This document shows, piece by piece, positions 42,406-52,214 of a stretch of 64,000 bases of DNA. A model generated the notes under the pieces. The model saw only the letters and a list, made by a program, of their open reading frames with translations. It was not told where the DNA came from and did no database searches. The stretch comes from Semisulcospira habei (taxonomy: Eukaryota > Mollusca > Gastropoda > Semisulcospiridae): contig BTPG01000006.1 in NCBI GenBank assembly GCA_036245525.1, positions 91,592,450 to 91,656,449 on the forward strand. Reading direction: 5' to 3'. Positions within the stretch are counted from its first letter, which is position 1. Each line of letters opens with the position of its first letter. Both the position numbers and the translations under genes were made by a program.

Positions 42406-45400
42406 AGAAGTTGACGCTTGGCCTCGTGGCCCCTCTTGAGCCCGCTGACTCCTCCGGCGAGTCGCCAAGCCGGCTACGTGCCCCCCTCCATGAGCCCCGG
42501 GCACCGCGACCTTGTCGCTAATTAGCTTAAGCACCGGCCTTCGGCCCATCTAAGCCCGCTGACTCCTCCGGCGAGTCGCCTAGCTGGCTACGTGCCCCCC
42601 TCCTTGAGCCCCGGGCACCGCGACTTTGTCGCTAACTAGTCTACGCGTCGGCCTTCGGACCTGCTCAGCCCGCTGACTCCTCCGGCGAGTCACCAAGCCG
42701 GCTACGTGCCCCCCTCCTTGAGCCTCGGGCACTGCGACCTTGTCGCCTATTGTTGACGCGTTGGCCTCACGGCCCCTCCTAAGCCTGCGGACTCCTCCGG
42801 CGGATCGCCGAGCCGCTTTGTGCCCCCACCTTGAGCCCTGGGCACCGCGTCCTGGTCGCCAATTAGTTCACGCTTGGCCTTCGGCCCCAGCTTAAGTCCG
42901 CTGACTCATACGGCGAGTCGTTTACCCGACTATGTGCCCCCCTCCTTGAGCCGGGCACCGCGACCTTGTCGCCTTGTTCTTACTTCGGCCTCGGTCCTGG
43001 GCCCGCTGACTCCTTTGGCGAGTCGCCTATCTGCTTGTGCCCCCTCCTTGAGCTCCGGGCACCGCGACCCTTATCGCCGGTTGGTGCCCTAGTCGGCCCT
43101 ATGGCCTTCCTTCCTACCCTCTGACTCCTTCGTCGAGTCTCCCAGCCAGCTACGGTGCCCCCTCCTTGAGCCTCGGGCACTGCGTCTGGATCGTCTTTCA
43201 TATACCTCGGGACTTCGGGCCGTTTTCCCCTGGCGCCTACGGCCTTTCCACGTGTTCTCCGATTCTCGTCTGTTCGCCGAAGTGAAGCTACTTCGCGCTC
43301 GGTTCGCGTGGATGGGTGCCCCTTGGGTACACCCAGTGCAAGTGGGGATCGACGTCTTCGCCCTCGTCGCCTAGATAGTTGCGGCGCCCGACGTTCGTCG
43401 CCCGCCCGCTTGACGCCCTCCTGTGTCCCTGCCGACCTTCGCCTTCTGCTCGGCCCTGTCATTCTCCGCGGGACCTCCTCTTCCCCTCTCTCTGCACCGT
43501 TCGCCTCCAGCGTCTCCCCGACCCTCTTCGGTGGATGACTCGGCGTCCTGCGTTCGCCGCTGGCCTGCTGGCGTTTTAGCCTTCGGCTCCCCGGTTCGCT
43601 GGCCACTTGCTCCTCTTTGTGCGCGCTGCCTCGGGTGGTTCTGCCGGCGCCCGTCCTTGCGGTTACACCTCCCAGCTCTAGTGGATGGCTCCTTCCCTGA
43701 CCTTCTCCTCTGATGCGACGTCGCAGCTGTGCCGTGCTCCTGTGGCTTCCCACGCTCCTCGGCCCTGCCTGGTAGTCTCCTTAGGACCCCTTCTAGGCCT
43801 GTGGGCCCAGCGCCACCCGTGTGGTTGAGTTCCCGCCCGCTCCGACCAAGGCCCTCGCCCTTCGCGCGCAGGTCTCTGCTCTGCCTTGAGATGTTGCGTT
43901 GGTGCTCGTCGCTCGGCGCGGCTCCCCCCGCCTCGGACCCTTCGCTTCGCCTTCGGCCCTTGGTCGTCGCCGCCAGCCGGGATCTGCCCCTCGCTTCCAC
44001 GCGTCCCCATGCCTCCCGCCCCCGCTGTTGTCTTCGCTTGCCGTCGACGGGTCCGTTTCCAGCCCGGCCTCCGGTGTGGTCTCTCCCTCAGCCCTGGGTC
44101 CTTGCGTGGATCGTGGATGCCTTGGTTGCCCGAGACCTTGTTCTTCCGTCAGCCGTTCTCCTCCTGGGTCGACCTGCGTCTGCGGTATCAGTCAGCGGTC
44201 CCACTTCGTAGGGCAGCGATGTTCTCCTCCTCCGGTTGCTCGCCTGGGCGCCCTGGTCAGCGACTACAGTCCGACCTCTCGCCACTCGTTCACCTGGGTG
44301 TGGATTCAGTGACCGACCGCGACTTGGTGCGTCTTCACGAGCCTCGGATCCAGTCCTTGCCGTTCTAGCCCGAGGGTAGCTGCGGACGCGGCGCTCCCCA
44401 CCTAACTGCGGCTCCAGCTCCTCCTCCTGGTGAGTGCGGCGGCTGATCTCCTTCCCTCGGTCTTCTGTACTCCGCCTCTGGAGGCCGTCCTCCGGCGATC
44501 TCTCTACCCTGGTGCCGATCTCTCCTGTGCTGCGCCACGTCGGCTTCGCTGGACGGACATTCTTGGCTCGGCTCCCGGATTCCCCCTGACCTCGCCGCTG
44601 CCCGTCTCTCTCTCTGCGTCGTTGCCGGTCTCGACCGTTGGGGCGCTCTCCTTCTCCCGAATTCCGCTCGTCCGCCGGCCGCTGGCCCGCGAACCGGACT
44701 TCGCGGCACGTCATCCCGCTGGGACTGGTTGCAGTTGGCAGGCCCTCTGCGCTTGGCGATACGATCTTCGGACACAGGACCTCCTCGTCCTTCCGACAAC
44801 CCCTCTTCGTGGCTTGCCTTCAGACGCAGGAGGACCCCGCTCTCCCGACCTCTGCTTCCTCCTCTATCGCCCCTTCGCTGGTGCGAGGACAGCGTCTTCT
44901 CCCTCCCAGCCCGCCACAGTCCACGTCGCCTGTTCGTCCTGACAGTCTACCTCTTGCGACGGTGGCAGCTTCTTCACACGGATTGCGCCCTTCGCTGGGA
45001 CATCCTTCGCTGGTTCTGCGCCCGTCGGGAGACTCCCCCCTTGTTCTCTTCGCCACGAAGTGGAGCCTCCGGCTTCCCCGCTTCATCTCCCTGTTCCCGA
45101 CCTCTGGCCTGGTCAGTCGATGCCCTTCGATCCATTGGGGCGGACTGGTCGTTTACACCTACCCTCCGGCGGTCCTGGTCCTCAAGTCCTGCTCAGCCTC
45201 CGGGGATGCAACGCAGTCCTTCTCCTGGTGGCCGGTCGCCCGGACCGGTTCGCGGACTTCCGACCTTCTCAGTCTCGCCTCAGGTTCACCCTCCCTTTCC
45301 CACCTCCCGCCGATGCTCTTACAGCGCCGATAGCCGCTCTTCCACCCCTGCCCCGAGCGACTTCTCCTGCACGCCTGGCGATTGTGTGGCAAGCTCTCTC

Positions 45401-47713
45401 TGCTGGAGGCTTCTCGAGTGCAACAGCGGATGCTATCGCTTCTGCCCGCAGACCTACCAGACGTGTCTACGAGGGAAAGTGGCGTGCTTCGTGCCTGGTG
45501 CTCTGACCGCCGCCTCTCCACTGTCGGCCTGACGACTCCTCAGCTCACGGACTTCTTCTCTGGCTCGTCCAAGACCTAGGTTGGCTCCCCTCTGGTGCAG
45601 CAGCTCTTGAGGGGTCTCTTGATCGCCGACGCCTACCGTCACCTCGGCCGTCCTGACCCAGCGCCTGCAAGGACCTGCCCGACCTTATGGCGCGTTTCGG
45701 CGTGCAGCGTCCGGTCTCCCGCCCACTTGGCCCGCGCTGGGACCTCCCTGGTCCTCCCCTGACTGACTTCGGACCGTTGAGCCGCCCCTTCTGGCCCGCT
45801 TTGCTGACGTGACTCGGAGGCCTGCTTCCTGATGACCCTCGCCACGGCGCCCCGCGTCACCGAGCTCCACGCTCTCGTCTCGCCCCGCCGGCCTGCAGTT
45901 CCGAGTGGATGGCTCCGTTCAGCTACTCCCGGATCCTTCCTTCTCGCTCAGCCTAGGTCTCCCTTGACAGCGCCTCCGGTCCTCGCCGCTCGGCCGCTTA
46001 CACGACCCGGTTCCTCGGGGCACTCCGCAGCAAGATCCGGGACAGGCACTTCGTATCTACCTGCTCCAAGTCCGTGCGGAGGGGACGGTCTCGTCCCTTG
46101 CCGCCGACCGCTGGCAGAACCGGCTTCTCAGCCCAAACGTTCTCCTCCTCGCTCCGCTGGGTATTCCGGTCCGCCTATCGCGACCTCTCCCCACAGGGAG
46201 CCGGGGCACTGAAGATCCGCGCCCATGAAACGCGCGCTAGGGCCGCATGTCTCGCCTTCGCCGCGCCGGTGTGGTTAAGGACACTGTGGCGGCGGTGGGG
46301 TGGCGGGACGGATCTACCATTGCCGCTTCTACTCCCGCGCCCTGACAGTCCAGCGCGACAACCTTACGCTGGTGGGCAACTTCTGCGGCGCAACACTCCC
46401 TCCAGGCGCCCTCGGCGCTTAGGCGGCACTTCGCTAAAGTTGTCGGGAGTGGGTGATCAGGAGTGACGGGCCGTCTTCGTCCCTGAAGAGGTTTCTAAAA
46501 GGGATTGTGCGGCACCCTCCTCCTCTTTGCCATTCTTCCAGTTAGTCATGTCATCGGTAATGTGTTTTGAGGAAACAAATTAATTTTTCTCTAAAATGTA
46601 TTTTTTCGAAAAATACTTACCGATGACATGACTCGGAGGTCCCTCCCTCCTCCCCGCTTGCCGCTGGTAACTCCGTAGACAACTGGCTAAAGGAGACACC
46701 ACCGGGCGCCTGACCGGATGGGCAGGGGAGGCTACTCTCGTCCCTGTTAGGGATCCCCGAAAGCTCTCTCGTCCCTATCAGGGATCCCCGAGAGCCTCCT
46801 GGGGGGACCCTTTGGGTCTTAGGCTAAAATTGGTAAGCAAGTAGACTATTTCCAGTTAGTCATGTCATCGGTAAGTATTTTTCGAAAAAATACATTTTAG
46901 AGAAAAATTAATTTTTAAGAAGACTTTTACTCCAACTGCTGTCTCGATTTTGATCTCTTGTTTATAATGACGTGATATATATAATGTGGGATCTACTTAA
47001 CATCACCTCCCATCTTCATCTTGTCATAGATTGCTTGTGATAGATTGCCTGTGATAGATTGCTGCAATGATAATTTTAATGGAATGTTCTTTTAGTGTTT
47101 ATTAGTGTCTTGTTTTGTTGTTTTATGAGCCAAAAGGCAAATTTCTGTCATGCTTTGACTCGAACAGACATTAAAGATGTATTGTATTGTCTGCTGTTGA
47201 AATTATACAAATTATCACTCATGAACGTCATCACTGTTGCTGAGACTTTTCCATTTTATCTAAACAAAAACTGAAAAAGCAGCCTGAAATATTTCCTTTC
47301 CTCTTGTGAAATGTGTTTCTTAACTCATTTGAGATGAACAGCATCTGGATACGTGGCTTCAGCCACGTATCCGGATGCCATTTGTCTCAAATGAGTTAAC
47401 CACCATGAGCACACAACTGCTAGTGCTGTTCATATTAGCAGTGACTACATTCACACAGGGATTGTTATTTTGTGTGACTGCATTCATGGCAGGTCGTCAG
47501 GGCCGGTACACAGAGAGTTCTGGCCTGCAGATTGCGTATCTGAGTGGTCTAGAGAGTGAGGAAGGAAACGCAGACAGTGACATCAGCAGGTTTGGGGTGC
47601 AGGATGCGGCAAGTCTGCTGCTGCCTGTTCACAAAGACTCTCGCTTCCAGGGCGTGGATATTCTGCTGACATCACAGTGGCCATGCAGAGTGGAGAAATA
47701 CGCTTCAGACCCA
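37971..47713 (+). CDS. CWF19L1: CWF19-like protein 1 (CWF19L1), N-terminal exons only
   Basis: Family role (known): a CwfJ/Drn1-type protein with an N-terminal metallophosphatase-like domain and C-terminal HIT-like CwfJ domains, linked to spliceosome disassembly and lariat debranching. Four exons are visible: 37971-38055, 38645-38720, 39321-39422 and 47493-47713. They join in phase and encode about 160 residues of the N-terminal domain. Diagnostic motifs are SGDVEGN, NNIQKKSGNFD, LLCVGDFFGS, ELCHNITYLG, SSGLQIAYLSG and GVDILLTSQWP, in the same order as human CWF19L1. The short first exon holding the start codon was not found between 34.5 and 37.97 kb. After 47713 no further exon was seen to the end of the window, where the intron is filled by D3, D5 and D4. 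The intron 39423-47492 carries D2. Confidence 0.93.
38300..38480 (+). repeat. LINE 3' end with (ATT)n tail
   Basis: CCCCTGCAGACTCTGTGTGT, a GT run, then GCGCATTGAGTTATATT...AATGCACCATATAAATACCA and (TTA)n. Same tail as at 28300 and 30740. Confidence 0.75.
38645..38720 (+). CDS. CWF19L1: CWF19L1 exon (LLCVGDFFGS block)
   Basis: Encodes VLLCVGDFFGSDGSDWENYK then SGKLK. Acceptor TTTGTCAG, donor GTAAAC, ends in phase 1. Confidence 0.94.
38966..39074. repeat. Palindrome GTTGCATGAGTGA
   Basis: Outer arms GTTGCATGAGTGACCTTAG / CTCACTCATGCAAC, inner arms CCAGCCACT.AACAAGGTGCTCCGC and complement. Intronic in CWF19L1. Confidence 0.8.
39321..39422 (+). CDS. CWF19L1: CWF19L1 exon (ILGPCKPE...NITYLG block)
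   Basis: Encodes APISTLILGPCKPELGEYFS and GSDGTELCHNITYLG. Acceptor TTTTCAG, donor GTAAG. The split Gly codon continues in the exon at 47493. Confidence 0.94.
39423..40030. other. CWF19L1 intron, little recognised
   Basis: A short segment near 39718-39770 (TTGGCCCACTCACAGCTGTG) resembles 26790-26840. No coding block seen before the LINE at 40035. Confidence 0.4.
40035..40893 (+). pseudogene. Non-LTR RT remnant interrupted by D2
   Basis: RT motifs: RPQRINVHGSLSD, SGCPQGCLLSPTLFSIYTDN, and the catalytic LLKFSDDMALVYLL. Then stops and a frameshift to RLYLLRRLRSFDVSSKVLES, FYGSLIESILTFNITAWYGN, and MLPSGRRFYMPLAKKN. The frame resumes after D2 at 46915 as FKKTFTPTAVSILI with a stop near 46960. 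It was already dead or dying when D2 inserted. Confidence 0.85.
40909..41108 (+). repeat. D2 left inverted terminal repeat
   Basis: CCGATGACATGACTAACTGG to AGCCAGTTGTCTAC. It contains a local direct repeat, CGGGGATCCCTRAYAGGGAC twice. Exact complement at 46676-46875. Confidence 0.92.
41336..41757 (+). other. D2 leader intron, lengthened by a tandem duplication
   Basis: ATGGACAG|GTAAAGTC at the 5' side and GTGTTGCAG|TACC at the 3' side. About 240 bp is doubled: TTTCTCTCCGCATTTMACGG occurs at 41410 and 41650, and GGTATG...TTGCAG or CTGCAG twice, giving a second possible acceptor at about 41518. Confidence 0.6.
41758..41990 (+). pseudogene. D2 Cys-rich module remnant
   Basis: After the acceptor reads TKCVAAQDGGFQWP. 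The GFQWP core is kept but the first Cys pair and the rest are out of frame. Confidence 0.6.
42038..43240. repeat. D2 array of about 115 bp, 10 units
   Basis: Units begin AAGCCCGCTGACTCCTCCGG at about 42038, 42160, 42277, 42438, 42552, 42665, 42781, 42894, 43000 and 43115. Shared words: GGCTACGTGCCCCCCTCC, TTGAGCCCCGGGCACCGCGA. A poly-A run (42367-42403) interrupts unit 3. Confidence 0.93.
43241..46440 (+). pseudogene. D2 eroded gag, RT, RNase H and recombinase
   Basis: GC-rich. RT end at 44270-44370 (HLGVDSVTDRDLVRLHEPRI). RNase H region at about 44480-45120, heavily changed. pol/recombinase overlap near 45340-45520 (AIVWQALSAGGFSSATADAI in one frame, EASRVQQRMLSLLPADLPDV in the other). Recombinase catalytic blocks at about 45840 and 46215. 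Many frameshifts; no functional product. Confidence 0.75.
46536..46640 (+). repeat. D2 internal complementary region
   Basis: GTCATGTCATCGGTAATGTG, TTTTGAGGAAACA, then AATTAATTTTTCTCTAAAAT and AATACTTACCGATGACATGA: complement of the left end joined to complement of the right end. Confidence 0.9.
46676..46875 (-). repeat. D2 right inverted terminal repeat
   Basis: Complement of 40909-41108, then the terminal ATCGGTAAGTATTTTTCGAA and AGAGAAAAATTAAT. Confidence 0.92.
46961..47319. other. CWF19L1 intron
   Basis: Small repeats of TTGCTTGTGATAGA near 47030-47060. Otherwise nothing recognised. Confidence 0.4.
47320..47399. repeat. Family C TTAA-bounded hairpin
   Basis: TTAACTCATTTGAGATGAAC ... 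GGATACGTGGCTTCAGCCACG ... CATTTGTCTCAAATGAGTTAA. Lies about 90 bp before a CWF19L1 exon. Shares the GGATACGYGGC core with 1734-1803. Confidence 0.87.
47493..47713 (+). CDS. CWF19L1: CWF19L1 exon (SSGLQIAYLSG...GVDILLTSQWP block)
   Basis: Encodes YTESSGLQIAYLSGLESEEG, then a central stretch and RFQGVDILLTSQWP near the end. Acceptor CATGGCAG, donor GTACGT, 73 codons plus two bases, ends in phase 0. It follows D2 and is the last exon in the window. Confidence 0.94.
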
Positions 47714-47749
47714 GTACGTCACCATTTTGTCTTTCTAGGCACAGCACAT

Positions 47750-47940
47750 TAACTCGTGGAGCCCTAAATTCGAAATTCCCTACTTTGCCTTTTAAAAACT
47801 AAATTACAGATAACAGTCCAGGAGATGGATCAATTGTAGTAGTTCAAGGGTTGTGCCAGAGAAGTTTGGTGACTGTAGGCACCAGGCTACTCTGAATTAT
47901 CATGTTCAATCCATATCTTTGCTCAAATGTGTCAGGGTTC
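47750..47940. repeat. Family A' MITE, worn
   Basis: TTAACTCGTGGAGCCC, then GGAGATGGATCAATTGTAGT and a poorly preserved complement ending TGTCAGGG. Confidence 0.6.
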
Positions 47941-48018
47941 TTGTGATGATATCCAAGTTTCCGAAGTTGACAGCATGCATTAATGACGTCAGGCCTGCAT
48001 GTCAACCTAAGACTCTGA

Positions 48019-48110
48019 TTAACCCTTTGGCTTTTGGTAACGATTTTGATCAAGGTGATTCCTGCAGGAATCGCCTTGACCAAAATCGTTACAAACAGCG
48101 AGAGGGTTAA
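48019..48110. repeat. TTAA-bounded hairpin
   Basis: TTAACCCTTTGGCTTTTGG, ACGATTTTGATCAAGG / CCTTGACCAAAATCGT, GCGAGAGGGTTAA, centre CCTGCAGG. 92 bp. Confidence 0.85.
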
Positions 48111-48152
48111 CATTTTGCATGATCAATATGCATTTACTCATCACATAAAAAA

Positions 48153-48299
48153 TTAACTGCTTTGAGAGTGTCCTGAAAATAACATTTACTACAGCTCAGG
48201 AGATTGATTGACCATGATCGTTCAAGGGCAGTGCTTGATGCTTAGATATGCCAAGCTGCTCTAAAACTACCCTTGAACTAACGTTGCTCATCCATTTGT
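48153..48299. repeat. Family A MITE cut by D3
   Basis: TTAACTGCTTTGAGAGTG, then GGAGATTGATTGACCATGAT and its complement up to CTCATCCATT, where D3 starts. The missing right edge should lie beyond the window. Confidence 0.75.
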
Positions 48300-48312
48300 T
48301 TTCTCAAAACAC

Positions 48313-48497
48313 ATTACCGATGGCATTACCGTATGGAATCGTGTCTATGCTAGCCTAATTTTAGCCAAAATTTGTTGTGTACGTATAGGGCAGTGTTGGC
48401 AGGTGAGGGGCACCATAGCTAGGCAGTAACCTGAGTAGTCTCCCCTTCATCCCCATACGGGTACGCGCCTTACCGTGAGCACTCAGTTTAGTTTCTT
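48313..48497 (+). repeat. D3 left inverted terminal repeat
   Basis: TTACCGATGGCATTACCGTA to CTCAGTTTAGTTTCT. The remaining part of its complement is at 54365-54445 with two or so differences. Confidence 0.85.
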
Positions 48498-48840
48498 TGC
48501 TAGCCTAGGACGGTTGTGTACGGGCTTGGCGCTTCTTCGTTGTGCTTGGACTTTGTACGGTGCGACCGTTCTTCTTACCTTCGTCGCCGCAGTGTCTTGT
48601 CCCAGCCTGGGACGGGTAGTGCCTTGTTGAGCTGCCTTCGTGAGCTGTCCTGGAATGACCACTGGACTTGGCCTTTGTCAGGGCTCCTTGGGGGATTCAG
48701 CGACGCGCCGGCCTCCGTGGACTTCCTTCCACCTATGTGCGGCTCTGCGGTGTGTCCGGCGTCTTTGCGGCCTCGCCCCTTCTCTGCCGAGGGCTCCCTC
48801 TCTGCCTCTGCGTGGTATCGGGGTTTTTCGTCATGATGAG

Positions 48841-49011
48841 GTAACATCTCGGTTCTGCCAGTGACCGGCACTTTGGGGGGTATAATGTAGAGCGCCCGGC
48901 GGCGGCAGTGCCATGGCCTTTCAACTTTGCATTCGCTTTGCTCATACTCAAGTGTTGCGTGGCCTCGTGGCGCAACGTTCTTCTGCCTTCACTGTTCATT
49001 CTGTTTTTCAG
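48841..49011 (+). other. D3 leader intron
   Basis: ATGATGAG|GTAACATC ... CTGTTTTTCAG|TTGGCAAG, 171 bp. Spliced product would begin MMSWQVRTCPRCGDFQ. Confidence 0.68.
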
Positions 49012-51050
49012 TTGGCAAGTGCGCACCTGTCCAAGATGTGGCGACTTTCAGTAGTGGCCGAGCGACCAGCCATGCCTAGCCATGTTCCGGCTGTGCCTCC
49101 ACTCGTACCTGCGCGGTCTGCGCCGCCTGGCAAGAAGAGAGGTGGTCGCACCTGTGGAACTTCTATCACCGTGAAGCCCGTCGCCAGCCCGGGAACAGAC
49201 TCCTTCTACCACTCCCACGGCCTCCATGCTTGCTTCGGCGCGTGTTCCTCCAGGGGCGGCTGGGGGACGGTCGATACCTTCTGCTACATTCATCTCCAAC
49301 ACTCGTTGTTCGCACTGACGACGCGTCAGCATGGGGAGCGATGTGAGTAAGACTTTGATACCTGTTCCACTAAGCACATGCACGACCCGCCTACCTGACC
49401 GTGCTGGCCCAGGGAACGGCGTGGCGTCTGCTGTACGTCCGTCACTTACATCGAGTCTGACAGAGAGCCGTTTACATGCACGTCAGCCTTCCAGCCCCCG
49501 GACCATCATGAAGTACCGGGAGTCTGGACTGGACTCAGAACTTTTAGGGTGCAGCCTGTCAGGTGCTGTTGACGGGTCTCGCCCTCCTAAAGATAACACG
49601 CCCTGCCTACCCCCCATTGCGGGAGGGGTACTTGGGGCTCGTGGTCATGCACGTACAAGCAGACAATGGAACAGCAGGCCAAGGACCCGTTCTCGCTCCA
49701 GAGATAGATCTTCGCATCCTCGGACTGACTCTCGTAACCGTCGCAACCGCCGTCGGTCGCGTTCTACCGCACGTTGGAACGTAGCTTCCTCAATCTGCCA
49801 GTGCTCGGCGCGGTGCTCTAGGCGTGACTCTCCTCCGAGTGTCTTGCACCGCTACTCGCCTCGTCGCTCGCCTTCGGCCAACCGGCACCTTTCTCGCCGT
49901 TCTTCTGCCTTCAGATGGCCGCGGTCCCCCCATCATAGTTGTGCACCACGGAATCGCCGTTCTCCATGTCGCAGCCACGGTTCATCGCATCGGCCCTTGC
50001 GGGATATCTCCTCCCGACGTCGCTCTCGGGAGCGGACCCCCCCCCCCCCCCCACGCCTCTGCCTCTCTGCGGGATGCTACTTCCGTCTCCTCCGCCCTTC
50101 GTCGTAGTGTGGAGTTGCTCCCTCATCGCTCCCCCGCACCCCCTCCCGATGACGACTTCCTCAGCTTGGCCCCGGAGGATTCTGTGTCGGCACTCCTTGG
50201 GGATGCCAAGGCGGTGGATCCCAGGCGCTCTTCCTCGCGGGACGACTCCTCGTAGCTACCGACCCTTGCGGGACCTAGGTTGGAGACACTACGGGCCTTG
50301 GATGAGGCGGCTCGACTTATCTCCGCATGCCTTCCCCCGGAAGATTGCCCACCATCCCTGCCACTCAAGAGGAGAGCATCGGCCTTTGTGGATGCTGAGC
50401 GTCACACAAAACGTTTCAAGTCCCTTCCTCAGCCTCCTGGTTTCCGCGATCTGCGCGGCGCATCTGCAACAGGGCACCTTGGGCGATAATGGCTTCTTCT
50501 CTGACTCCAAGTGGCCAGCGGACTTTGCCATCTCCTTCCAACAGTGGTGGTACTCCGGTCCTTCTCCTGCCCGCTTCCGGAAGTGCCCCCCCCCCCCCGC
50601 GCTCGCCCTGGTCAGTGCCTCCCGGCTTTGGCTACCTTCGCACGGCAACGACAAGACAGCCTCCCTGATTCACAATGTTCTCGCCTCATCGGGGTTTCTG
50701 GATCTTGCCACCCAGGCCATGGTTCGACGAGTCGAGGAGGCCTGGCAGCCTTCTCTTACGCTGCTCCTTGGGGATCTTTTGGCCCTGGCCGTTTCTGCCA
50801 ATCATGCGGCATACCACACCTCGGTCAACGCTATGGCTGCCGCCGTCAACTGCAACCTGATGCGTCGGGATGCCCTCCTACATGACTGTGCCCTCCCGGC
50901 CAACATGACGAAGCAGCTTCGACAGGCTCCACTGGGTGGTTCCCTTCTGTTTGGCCCGACTTGGCAGTCGGTGATGGACGAACATAATGACGTGTGGCCC
51001 GCCCGCCCCACCCACGCCAGCTTTCCAACAGCCGGCAGGGCCTTGGGTTG
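49012..51050 (+). pseudogene. D3 gag region
   Basis: Opens with WQVRTCPRCGDFQ and then a TAG in place of continuous coding, followed by a frameshift in the Cys-rich module. Arg/Ser-rich linker at about 49660-50040 (RSRSRDRSSHPRTDSRNRRN). The capsid-like domain at about 50640-51045 is intact in frame: SLIHNVLASSGFLDLATQAM, HTSVNAMAAAVNCNLMRRDA, LGGSLLFGPTWQSV. It ends at TGA 51049. The RT in the same frame follows, so this stop separates what is one frame in D4. Confidence 0.75.
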
Positions 51051-51239
51051 AGCCCTGCGGCCCGGTACACCCTCCCGGCGCCCCTTCACGGTCCATGGTC
51101 GCCTGCCCCCCCGCCTTTGGTCGCACCTGCCGGTCCCTGGATCGCCCGTCGCCCTGGGCGGGGCCGGGGCCACTGACTTCCTTCTTCCGCCCTCGCCATC
51201 AGTTCCCGGGTCTCCGGTCGGCGGGCGGCTTGCCTCCCG

Positions 51240-52150
51240 CAGCGATGTGTGCCAGTCGCTGCTGCCAGACGACCCTTGGATCCTGTCCACTGTCTCCGAG
51301 GGACTCCAGCTCTCCTTTCGGTCCCCACCCCCTTTGCGCCGTTCGCCCGTGTGGACAGCTATCCCGACGGACCAGTTCAGAGCCGATGCCCTGTGCGGCG
51401 AGGTCACTGCTTTGCTCTGGAAAGCCACCACCGCGGTGGTGGCGCGACACGACTCTCCAGCGTTCTACAGCCGGCTTTTCGTGGTGCCAGAACCAGGCGG
51501 CAGGTGGCGTCCCGTCATCGACCTCTCTGCGTTGAACAGATTCATTGTGGCACCGCCCTTTCGCATGGAGACCGCCCGAGCCCTGCATGACGCGGTTCAG
51601 CCCATGACTTTGCTGTCAGCTTGGATCTCTCGGATGCCTATCTCCACGTCCCCATGCACCCGGCCTCCTGACGTTACCTCCGCTTCACCTTCGAAGGGGT
51701 CGTCTATCAGTTCCATGCGCTGCCCTTCGGTCTCAACCTCAGCCCTTGGGTCTTCACCCATATCATGGACGCAGTGGTCGCCACGGCCAGGCGGACGTCG
51801 TTGAGCCCCACGTCAAACTACCTGGACGATCTCCTTCTCCAAAACCAGTCTGAGGGCGCCATGTGGGTTGACCGGGATGCGCTTCTCCTTCTCCTCAACA
51901 GGCTCGGCTTCCTGGTCAATGCGGGGAAATCCAACCTCACGCCGTCACATCGCTTCGTCCATCTGGGAATGGAATTCCGCACCGATCTCAACCACGTCCG
52001 GTTGCCGGAGCAGCGCATTCAGAAGTTGGCGACCTTTGTGCGACAGGTGTCTCAGGAGATGGCGATCCCCGCCAGGCGCTGGCTTCAGCTTCTGGGACTG
52101 ATGAGTGCGGCAGCGGACCTGCTTCCCCTGGGACGTCTCCACTCCTGACT
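51240..52150 (+). pseudogene. D3 reverse transcriptase
   Basis: DIRS-type RT. FYSRLFVVPEPGGRWRPVID and LSALNRF open it. After METARALHDAVQP one frameshift occurs. The shifted frame holds the palm Asp region (DLSDAYLHVPMHP, nucleotides about 51620-51660) and then a stop in place of an Arg codon (51671). The catalytic box SNYLDDLLLQNQS at about 51810 is intact, followed by HLGMEF and VRLPEQRIQKL. The frame ends at TGA 52146. Confidence 0.85.
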
Positions 52151-52214
52151 GATACAGCTGCACCTGCTTCTCCACTGGCGGCCCTCCACGTACGACCTCG
52201 AGGCTCCGGTTCCG

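Larger units (their letters stand above)
40894..46914 (+). mobile_element. D2: DIRS-like retrotransposon, coding eroded
   Basis: About 6.0 kb in a CWF19L1 intron, inserted in an old LINE frame. Left inverted repeat 40909-41108 and right 46676-46875 look identical. Internal complementary region at 46536-46640. Interior: leader with intron, damaged Cys-rich module, 10-unit 115-bp array, eroded gag, RT, RNase H and recombinase remnants. The latter are recognisable as HLGVDSVTDRDLVRLHEPRI (RT end), RRPTRRVYEGKWR (recombinase N-terminal), LATAPRVTELHAL and KIRAHETRA (catalytic Arg and HxxR blocks). Confidence 0.9.

Noticed and set aside
42038..43240. CRISPR array
   Set aside because: Repeats and spacers are both homologous between units, the period is about 115 bp, and the context is a eukaryotic retrotransposon.
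43241..46212. Arg/Pro-rich long frames on the minus strand of D2
   Set aside because: Antisense shadows of GC-rich gag/pol sequence. The sense strand carries the recognisable RT and recombinase pieces.
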